Source of the DNA: Funneliformis mosseae
Taxonomy: Eukaryota; Glomeromycota; Glomeromycetes; Glomerales; Glomeraceae
Length of the DNA: 15,253 bases
Assembly (NCBI GenBank): GCA_910592005.1
Contig: CAJVPP010002337.1
Location: 1-15,253, forward strand
Direction: 5' to 3'
Shown: piece by piece, positions 9,899 through 15,253 of the stretch
Layout of the letters: every line of letters begins with the position of its first letter
Position numbering within the stretch: position 1 is the stretch's first letter
Position numbers and translations under genes: made by a program
The notes under the pieces: model-generated
Told to the model about the DNA's origin: nothing
Seen by the model: the letters and a program-made list of their open reading frames with translations, nothing else
The model's database searches: none

Positions 9899-9962
9899 AT
9901 AAGTAATTAATTAATTTTCGAAACTGACTAGATAGTTATATTAACTTTATTTTTCTTTGTAG
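9899..9962 (+). other. Intron with mutated donor (GTAAGT to ATAAGT)
   Basis: Joining TTTACTCCTG (ending 9898) to TCTTCAAGGAG (from 9963) restores the smooth reading FTPVFKEINDDD. The intervening 64 bases end TTTGTAG but begin ATAAGT, one base from the consensus GTAAGT. The donor is therefore likely destroyed by a single G-to-A change. Confidence 0.65.
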
Positions 9963-10266
9963 TCTTCAAGGAGATCAATGATGATGATAAGGCATTTAAT
10001 CACTGTATGGAGGACATTATTTTAAAACTTTTGAATGTGAAAACCATGACAGATGCTAACAAGGTGATGTGTTGTGAATTTATTTCAGCAGTATTACACG
10101 CATCAATTGCCATAGCCAAAAAACTCAAGATATATTTATAGTTTTGCAGAAAGATGTTTCTGGTGAAGATACAACGGATTGAATAGACTACATGATCAAA
10201 AGTTTGGAAGACCTACTTTGTATCACTGAAGGGAAATCACATAATATTAAGATTGGATATGCTCAG

Positions 10267-10346
10267 GTAAGTCTAATACTTGATTTGTGTTTTTAGAGCG
10301 CTAATCCAAAAGAGATTCAATAATATCAACACATTTTATTTCTTAG
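10267..10346 (+). other. Intact intron in the Crinkler-type pseudogene
   Basis: GTAAGT donor directly after GGATATGCTCAG and TTTCTTAG acceptor before AATCTGGCACAA. Splicing joins IKIGYAQ to NLAQLESAFQTNKK in frame (80 bases). Confidence 0.75.
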
Positions 10347-10675
10347 AATCTGGCACAACTTGAAAGTGCATTCCAAACAAATAAGAAAAAACGAACCGCG
10401 GATCAAGCATTTGGGAACGATTATTATGACTACATCTATGGTATCATGACCACGGGAACGAAGTGGTACTTTATCATATATACTCCAGATGGTATTTACT
10501 CCACAAGTGTCAGATTAATCTTACAAAGTCCGCTGTTAAAGAAAATCCCAATCTACTTCGAAGCAACGTGAAAAGGGTAATTGGTATTATTGTTGGGTTG
10601 TTGAAGGATCGGATTAGTGTTGATAGTTCTCCGTCTAGTAAGAGGGCTAGGATCAAAAAATTTATTAAAAAATAA

Positions 10676-10868
10676 TATATATCCTGGGCAAAGTCCCGAT
10701 CTTGTATTTATTTTTGCATGTATTAATAAAATTTTTTTTTCTTGGCAAAAGTTGCTGACCATTGATCAGGATATCACGTGAATTTTTAAAATTTGAATGA
10801 TTTCATATAGTATATAAAAAGTATTTTATTCCCACAATCAGTTTATAGAAATCTTTGCTCAGGCTTGA
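10676..10868. other. Downstream region of the Crinkler-type pseudogene
   Basis: No gene was seen. AATAAAA at about 10725-10731 could be a polyadenylation signal. TTGCTGACC...ATCACGTGA (about 10749-10782) faintly recalls the direct-repeat pair at 7.5 and 8.3 kb. Confidence 0.35.
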
Positions 10869-11018
10869 TTATTATCTATCGAGGCAACTTCGTCATGTGA
10901 GATCGATCACCTGAAGTACGCCGGTAAAATTCTTGCCGAAAGACTTTCCATCTCTGGCGAACGATCTATTAATATACAAATTCCCTCCGAAGCTATGGAG
11001 ATGGAAATCATTTTTTAA
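10869..11018 (+). other. Short CpG-rich open frame, possible exon fragment
   Basis: A 49-codon open frame follows a TGA and ends at TAA 11016-11018. It contains CEIDHLKYAGKILAERLSIS and INIQIPSEAMEMEIIF. Codon use is unlike the A/T background (ATC, CTG, GCC, TCC, CGA). An acceptor-like TTTGCTCAG lies just upstream at about 10853-10861. No start codon and no known family. It may be the last exon fragment of a lost gene. Confidence 0.3.
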
Positions 11019-11356
11019 TTCCCGTTACCAAAAAAATATTTTTGGCGCTTATAATATATGCGGAAATGATGTATGCAAATTTTATTAGCAGAAAAATGTA
11101 TATACAGTACATGATATACAAAATAATATAATATTTTTTTGCGACAGTTTAGGTAATTTCTGGCTAAAATTTGTTGTAAGAGTTTTAAGCAGTTCGTGCT
11201 TTCTTGGTGCGTCCACCGGGAGAATAAATCATTCGCGTGGTCATTTTTTGAGAGTTCTTGCAATCATACCACATAAAATCTTGTATCTCTTCCGAGCTTG
11301 AAGATAGAAAACGCTAATTTATGAAATAATTAGTTCTCATTTATATTTTGATTTTT
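11019..11356. other. Region downstream of the three-exon gene, with a possible small coding scrap
   Basis: On the minus strand about 11263-11130 is open with a start-less frame containing FSRWTHQESTNCLKLLQQIL, loosely like the start of a Myb/SANT-like module. A second frame there encodes MTTRMIYSPGGRTKKARTA before a stop. CpG content is raised (ATTCGCGTGG, GGTGCGTCC). Neither reading is convincing. Confidence 0.25.
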
Positions 11357-13230
11357 TTACAAACTATAATTCATACAAACCTCGTATTTTAGTAACCCCA
11401 TTACAACCTCATATGCCTCTTTCATATCCTTCCACGTCTTTGGAAGGGGAAATCTTAAAATTTCTATCATCGTGTAAATCTCAGCATATTTAAGTCGGAA
11501 TTCGTAAACAATAATCTCATGTACTTGAATGTCAAAGTTAGTAACACGAAAATAACAAGGAAAATCGCAAATAAAAGACTTACAATATGACTGCATTGCG
11601 TACAGCTTAATCTTTCTAATATCAGAATTAGGGCGAAGTTCAGCTAATCGATTCATCAAAGTCTTTAGCATCTTTACAATCTTCATTCGATCACCCTTAA
11701 AATGCGTCCAATCTTGTTTTGATGGAGGGCCACTTACTTCAACAACTGAAAATTCTTCATCCTCCTCCTTTAAAGTAATAATTGCATCGATCTTATTTCC
11801 AGCAGATCTGCGCTTGTCATCTTCCTTCTGAGAATTGCGGTCTTTTGCACTTGCCCTAAGACAAGTTTCACCATATTTAACACGCCAACCCTTTTTGTTT
11901 TTTATGAAAAATTTGTTGAGAATTGGCCCCAATACACTAACGATGTAAGTTCCTTCGGATATAGATTCGAGAAGCAAATTTGTGTCCTCCATCAGCTCTA
12001 TCCTGTATAAATCATGATTAATATTATATTTTATTAGACCAAACAAATATAGATAAAGACTCACATGTGATTTACAAAGTGTAACGCAAATTCTCTTTCA
12101 AATGGTTCATTTAGTCTTTTCCGCTGGTTAAGTTTCTTTTTAGACATATTGATATCACGAGAAATAACTTCCTGTAATAGTGATTTAATCTCCTGTTCTA
12201 TATTATTTGACGTTTCTTTCTCCTCCTCTGTTATATCATTGAGCATTTGTATTACCGTATTTTTTTCTAGTGTTTCTAGAAAACAATTTTTATCTATAGC
12301 ATTGAAAAAAATTACGTCGTAGTATTCGGGTTTTGTTTTCGGTAGTTTTGTTTCCAGCTGATATTCAGTAAATTTTTCTCGAATGTCAATACCGTCTACA
12401 ACCCAAGAAACATTTTTACCTCCAGTGATTGTTTGATCCGCGTTGAACTCCTCAGTATCATCTCCTTCCTCTTCAGAATCGCGATCACGTTTACTACCTT
12501 GTGGATTCACAACATAAGAGTCCGATTCAACTTGACTAAAAAGACGTCTTGGTAAAATTTCAGGTGAAGTCTCATCAAGTTGTTCCGGTGTTGTATAAAA
12601 ATGTTCCGTTTCTCTTGTAATATTCTTTGGTGTTGGTGTTTCAATTCCACGTAATGAGGCATCGGCTTCTGTAAACACTGCGTCTATTGTGTCATTCGCG
12701 GACTTCGCTTTGCTGACCAATAATGAAAGCTATTGATTTGATAACTTTAGCTAAACTTGGTAAAAAAAGTATATAGTTGAATGACACAAGACCCTTACCC
12801 TATTTCGGAGAATATCTGCCCTGGCTGAGCGAGAATCAAGCAAATTTGTGCATTTCCTTTTATCTTCTTCGTAAGTTTCAACCAACTTCTTCGCCACAGA
12901 CTTTACCTCATCGTCAAATTCAGACGACTTACAGATATTCTGTAATCCTTCTTTATATAAGTATAAGCAGTTCTTTTTAACGTATCCTGTTCTGTCATGT
13001 TCTAAAACAAAAGACTCAAGACTCCACACATTGGGTAAATTGGTGAAAAAATATTTATCTATAAATCCTTTCATATTCGTTTCTAATGTCATACCCAATG
13101 AACTAGTTTCGATTTCAATATCTTCCATGTTATTAGAACCAACCGACGATTCAGATTTCACTCGTGTAATTTGTCTGAACGACATTGAGTAAGTAAACTT
13201 TTGGATACGCATCATGTCATGCCTTACCAT
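11357..13230 (-). CDS. Three-exon protein (580 aa) with C-terminal nuclease-like module
   Basis: Exons are 13230-12799, 12729-12065 and 12002-11357. Both introns have GT...AG ends and join in frame, giving 580 residues without a stop, the only gene here that looks intact. Residues 1-144 contain two helical stretches; residues 223-238 are acidic (SKRDRDSEEEGDD). About residues 339-350 are basic (MSKKKLNQRKRL), a possible nuclear signal. The C-terminal part has SEGTYIVSVLGP (about 381-392), YGETCLRASAKD, KIDAIITL with Asp438, and FSVVEVSGPP with Glu454, the order of a PD-(D/E)XK core. The usual catalytic Lys of ExK is Ser456, so activity is uncertain. HFKGDRMKIVKMLKTLMNRL follows as a long helix. 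I recall this as a multicopy Rhizophagus family of unknown function. An alternative start is Met16 (MSFRQ). Codon and CpG use differ from the left of the window. Confidence 0.8.
12003..12064 (-). other. Intron 2 of the three-exon gene
   Basis: Minus strand donor GTGAGT at 12064 and acceptor TTTATACAG ending at 12003 (62 bases). It splits a Met codon (AT/G) and joins HFVNH-M to IELMEDTNLLL. Reading through instead stops at once (TGA), so splicing is required for the nuclease-like part. Confidence 0.8.
12730..12798 (-). other. Intron 1 of the three-exon gene
   Basis: Minus strand donor GTAAGG at 12798 after ATTCTCCGAAATAGG, acceptor AATCAATAG ending at 12730 (69 bases). It joins ADILRNR to LSLLVSKAKS in phase 0. 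Confidence 0.75.
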
Positions 13231-13285
13231 TCTAGGGATTATTCCGATATCAAATCACAAATTTTTATTCCATTATACGGCAAAA

Positions 13286-13319
13286 ATTCCATTTTATTCA
13301 TTAATTATAAAAATGGAAT
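13286..13319. promoter_or_regulatory. 10-bp inverted repeat upstream of the three-exon gene
   Basis: ATTCCATTTT (13286-13295) and AAAATGGAAT (13310-13319) are exact reverse complements around a 14-base A/T spacer. They lie 56-90 bases upstream of the minus-strand ATG at 13230. Extra ATTCC words occur at about 13268 and 13321-13327. A binding site for a dimeric regulator is plausible but not shown. Confidence 0.45.
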
Positions 13320-13564
13320 AATTCCTGGTACGGTATAATAGCACCTGATCGTATAAGAACCATTATTTTACTGAATTAGATTGAGTTTTTACCTTCGAAT
13401 ACGAACACTCTTGCGAGTCTTTTTAGTATGCTCATGTATCTTCAACTATTTATTAGAGCTAATTATTTCAAGTTCAGAATTAAAGAAAATATGGGAGGTT
13501 TGCTAGGAAAAAGGGACTCTGAGATTAATTTCTATTATTGCATTAATATGATAAACAAAATTAA

Positions 13565-13682
13565 TGTCCCGTGCCCATCTTCTTGCGACGATGGGCTAGA
13601 TAGATTCTTGCGAACGGACAAACTGTTACCCTGTCCTAAGCCATTTTCTTGCGACAATGGTTAAGTCTTGCGACGGACAGGG
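13565..13682 (+). repeat. Nested hairpin cluster with repeated TTCTTGCGAC loops
   Basis: Inner stem 1: GCCCATC (13573-13579), loop TTCTTGCGAC, GATGGGC (13590-13596). Inner stem 2: CCATT (13641-13645), the identical ten-base loop, AATGG (13656-13660). Outer stem 2: CCCTGTCC (13629-13636) pairs with GGACAGGG (13675-13682), whose right arm follows GTCTTGCGAC. Outer stem 1 is weaker: TGTCC (13565-13569) with GGACA (13616-13620), preceded by TTCTTGCGAAC. The two halves look like duplicates with changed but still complementary arms. Another CTTGCGA lies at 13410-13416. Confidence 0.85.
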
Positions 13683-13891
13683 CCAAAATTTCAAGCTTCA
13701 ACTTATCTAATATTTTCCATTATTATTTATTAGCACATGAACCCACTAAAATTAAAGATCAAGCACAAGTCAGAACCAGTTAAGACTCATAAGCTTGGTT
13801 AAAGTCTGTATTCTCTAATAACTCTTCCCTTAAAGCCCGCATTAGATCGGTAAAAATTTACGCATCTATACAATCTACTATTTAATTACAG
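13683..13891. other. Intergenic stretch without a recognised gene
   Basis: No reading frame or motif of note, apart from an acceptor-like TTTAATTACAG ending at 13891 that would precede the exon-like segment at 13892. Confidence 0.35.
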
Positions 13892-14091
13892 GTAACTATT
13901 CAAAAATTTTAGTGACCAAGGTAATTATCATATATAATACCTATGCGGACGAGACTTATGCAATTTTTTTTGGCGTGTATTTACAAGAAAATGACTTCAA
14001 GGCTTGCAAACTAATGACCGTTTCTTTCGCACAGATTTTTGAAGACCTTACCAGCATCACGGAATACAAAAAACATAAAATTTCGGCGTAA
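13892..14091 (+). pseudogene. Exon-like scrap with possible 114-nt intron
   Basis: After the acceptor at 13881-13891, GTAACTATTC...GTGACCAAG (13892-13920) is followed by GTAATT, and TTCTTTCGCACAG ends at 14034. Splicing 13921-14034 out gives NYSKILVTK joined to IFEDLTSITEYKKHKISA and a TAA at 14089-14091. The peptide looks like a real C-terminus and the splice signals are reasonable. No compatible upstream exon was found because the frame before 13881 runs into a stop. Probably a truncated gene end. Family unknown. Confidence 0.3.
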
Positions 14092-14448
14092 CAGTAAGAT
14101 TACCTATTAATTTATTTTCCGACACTCAGACACTAACGCTAAGTATAACTGGGTAACCGTTTTTGTTTTATCCAGAATATAGATGGTTGAGACAATGAAA
14201 CCGGATCATGGAGTTGGATAGTATGTATTAGTAGTGTAGGCAAGCGAAAAATTGGTGTGATCTGCAGGAATTAGCATAGAAACTCTATTTCACTTTGTAA
14301 AACAAGTCTATATATTACCGAATCTTGTAATTTATCTTTTACATCAATAAATCAGTAATTCCGATCGTGACATTTTGTCACGTTTTTTTTTATCTATGCT
14401 AACAAACTTTGAATTATTCCATCTTATATAAAAAAATTATTATCGAAC
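14092..14448. other. Upstream region of the coiled-coil gene
   Basis: No gene was seen in this stretch. TATATAAAAAA at 14425-14436 is a TATA-like element close before ATG 14449. A perfect hairpin followed by T residues lies at 14366-14390. Confidence 0.4.
14366..14391 (+). promoter_or_regulatory. 7-bp hairpin followed by a T-run
   Basis: CGTGACA (14366-14372), TTT, TGTCACG (14376-14382), then nine T. The sequence is a near-perfect palindrome. It looks like a bacterial terminator, but in a fungal setting a protein-binding palindrome upstream of the gene at 14449 is more likely. Confidence 0.45.
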
Positions 14449-14717
14449 ATGCAATCCATTGATTCATTGAGAGAATTAAATTCCAAGCTCTTAGCTGAGA
14501 GAATGCAAGGCGTGATGCTGAGAATGCTGAACTCAAGTCTAGAGTTGGAAAGCTTGAGGCTAGACTTGTATTATTAGAACGAGGTTCAGCAGTGGATGGG
14601 ATGGTGTTGTCATTTGGCCAGACACAAAATGATGAAGAAGCGATGCGAGTGATGATGGTACCAACTGTTGATGAACCCGATTCTGTAATAGACCAGCATA
14701 GCGGTCTTTTTCTGTGA
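14449..14717 (+). pseudogene. Short coiled-coil protein with a frameshift
   Basis: ATG 14449 starts MQSIDSLRELNSKLLAE. Near 14499 the reading moves by one base to ENARRDAENAELKSRVGKLEARL, then LLERGSAVDGMVLSFGQT and a tail ending HSGLFL and TGA 14715-14717. Both pieces belong to one coiled-coil protein: the start is like the leucine-rich N-terminus of a common Rhizophagus family (SLRELNSKLLAE). The join falls inside GCTGAGAGAATGC, where the frame-1 GAG and the frame-2 GAG overlap, so a small indel in a repeated GAG/GAA tract is the probable cause. Either frame alone gives a truncated product. The second frame is free of stops for 70 codons, so the damage may be recent, or it could be a sequencing error. 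Confidence 0.55.
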
Positions 14718-14970
14718 TTGGCTAATTATACACTAATATGATTGGCCAATAACCATTTATGTGACTATTCGTTCTAATAAAAAATTTAAAAAAAAATTTT
14801 AATTTTTTAAGTCTGAAATCATTAATAATTATGTGAAAATATTATGTAAAAGGACCAAATTATCTTTAACATGTGAAAAATATATTAAAATATTTTTTAT
14901 TAACTTATATTAATATAAAATACATTTAGATATTTATCTAAATTACAGTTCATTATCAGTTATTTGTAGT
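14718..14970. other. Downstream region with paired CCAAT-type words, then A+T-rich DNA
   Basis: GATTGGCTAAT (about 14717-14727) and GATTGGCCAATA (about 14741-14752) are close repeats containing ATTGG, the reverse of CCAAT. AATAAAA at about 14777-14783 could be a polyadenylation signal for the coiled-coil gene. The rest is A/T-rich with no frame. Confidence 0.4.
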
Positions 14971-14975
14971 GTTCC

Positions 14976-15120
14976 GAAAGGGTCGAATCGGGTTGGGTTT
15001 GAGGATGTACTCGGACTCGACCCGTTTATAAAAACCAACCCGTACAAATACCCAGGTTAATATTTATAAAACCCGACCCTGACCGACCCGTTATAGTTTG
15101 ACCCCCGGATAACCCGGGTC
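14976..15120. repeat. GGGTC/GACCC-rich repeat, probable element terminus
   Basis: The first third has GGGTCG, CGGGTTGGGTTT on the plus strand. The remainder has repeated ACCCG/GACCC words: CGACCCG, CCAACCCG, ACCCGACCC, CCGACCCG, TTGACCCCC, AACCCGGGTC. CGGGTTGGGTTT is roughly complementary to AAACCAACCCG at about 15033-15043. GTTTATAAAA and ATTTATAAAA recur within it. G+C is far above its surroundings. Such arrays often form subterminal repeats of DNA transposons, but no terminus or target duplication was seen. Confidence 0.5.
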
Positions 15121-15253
15121 AAATAAAATTTTTAACAAATTTATTTATAATCAGCAAGACAATAATATGTATATCGCACAACTTTTACAAAAAAAGATTC
15201 TAATTAAGTTTTATTTAAATTTTTATGAAAAATTATAAAATATATTCTAATTA
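15121..15253. other. A+T-rich right edge
   Basis: Nothing recognised; possibly the interior of the element whose GGGTC-rich end precedes it. Confidence 0.3.

Larger units (their letters stand above)
8879..10675 (+). pseudogene. Crinkler-type gene: CRN N-terminus, SAM-like part, PD-(D/E)XK-like C-terminus
   Basis: From ATG 8879 one frame runs 96 codons to TAG 9167 with three internal stops. Its end, EEISKYFDKPLVLDQIYILI, matches the C-terminal edge of the Crinkler (CRN) N-terminal domain. A poorly preserved spacer follows. At 9544-9790 LPVSIMKEIS, VVKEFNTEEFIDYLK and, after a 1-base deletion near 9705, LTEEKFHSIGLALG resemble a SAM domain. The C-terminal part (9963-10675) has DDDKAFNHCMEDIILKL, then IDYMIKSLEDLLCITEGK, where IDY and the ExK of ITEGK fit a PD-(D/E)XK nuclease core. 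A TGA stands where Arg is expected just before IDY. Two introns are visible. Further frameshifts are near 9862, 10130 and 10510. Crinklers are secreted or intracellular effector-like proteins; this copy is dead. Confidence 0.7.

Noticed and set aside
10553..10762. Minus-strand open frame
   Set aside because: Antisense of the conserved C-terminal exon of the Crinkler-type pseudogene.
11357..12064. Reading the third exon as a separate gene starting MSLYLYLF
   Set aside because: That start lies inside a canonical GTGAGT...CAG intron; splicing joins the exon in frame to the preceding one.
12777..12980. Plus-strand open frame of 67 codons
   Set aside because: Antisense of exon 1 of the intact three-exon gene, crossing its splice donor.
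13428..13664. 78-codon open frame on the plus strand
   Set aside because: It runs through the hairpin cluster; the C-terminal Cys/Pro repeats are translations of the inverted repeats, not a protein family.
14976..15010. GGTCGAATC resembling a tRNA T-arm
   Set aside because: No acceptor, D-arm or anticodon arm fits around it; it belongs to the GGGTC-rich repeat.

Overview
The window looks like nuclear DNA of an arbuscular mycorrhizal fungus (Glomeromycotina, most like Rhizophagus). This rests on very high A+T, short spliceosomal introns (GTAAGT/GTGAGT...AG) and several multicopy gene families that I recognise from that lineage by memory: F-box/LRR proteins, Crinkler-like proteins with SAM and nuclease-like parts, tyrosine-recombinase-like mobile-element proteins, and a three-exon family with an EVSGPP motif. 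No database search was possible, so family names rest on pattern recognition.

Layout. 0-0.47 kb has nothing I can name. 0.5-1.45 kb holds three different tandem arrays side by side (units near 13, 125 and 59 bp), then a perfect 32-bp palindrome and the decayed end of a Tc1/mariner-like transposon on the minus strand (1.56-2.1 kb). 2.9-5.84 kb is a dead mobile element on the plus strand: the C-terminal part of an SF3/D5-like helicase, a tyrosine-recombinase-like gene, and a small coiled-coil gene. 5.9-6.5 kb is an unrecognised decayed reading frame, and 6.6-7.44 kb is a decayed F-box/LRR gene. 7.7-8.3 kb (minus) is an unrecognised pseudogene with one visible intron, bracketed by diverged direct repeats. 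8.88-10.68 kb is a Crinkler-type pseudogene: Crinkler N-terminus, SAM-like part, then a PD-(D/E)XK-like C-terminus with two introns.

The right third differs. CpG dinucleotides become common from about 10.0-10.4 kb onward. The only gene that looks intact is here: a three-exon, 580-residue minus-strand gene (13230-11357) with a nuclease-like C-terminal module. Beyond it lie a striking nested hairpin cluster (13.56-13.68 kb), an exon-like scrap, a frameshifted coiled-coil gene (14.45-14.72 kb) and a GGGTC/GACCC-rich element at the right edge.

The overarching theme is a gene-poor, repeat-rich compartment in which pseudogenes keep their frame for long stretches but are riddled with TAA/TAG/TGA. 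Many stops sit where the family suggests Gln, Arg or Trp, as expected from C-to-T change on both strands. No operon-like or pathway-like cooperation is visible. The most unusual signal is the hairpin cluster in which the right arms of all four proposed stems follow a copy of a near-identical ten-base TTCTTGCGAC motif.
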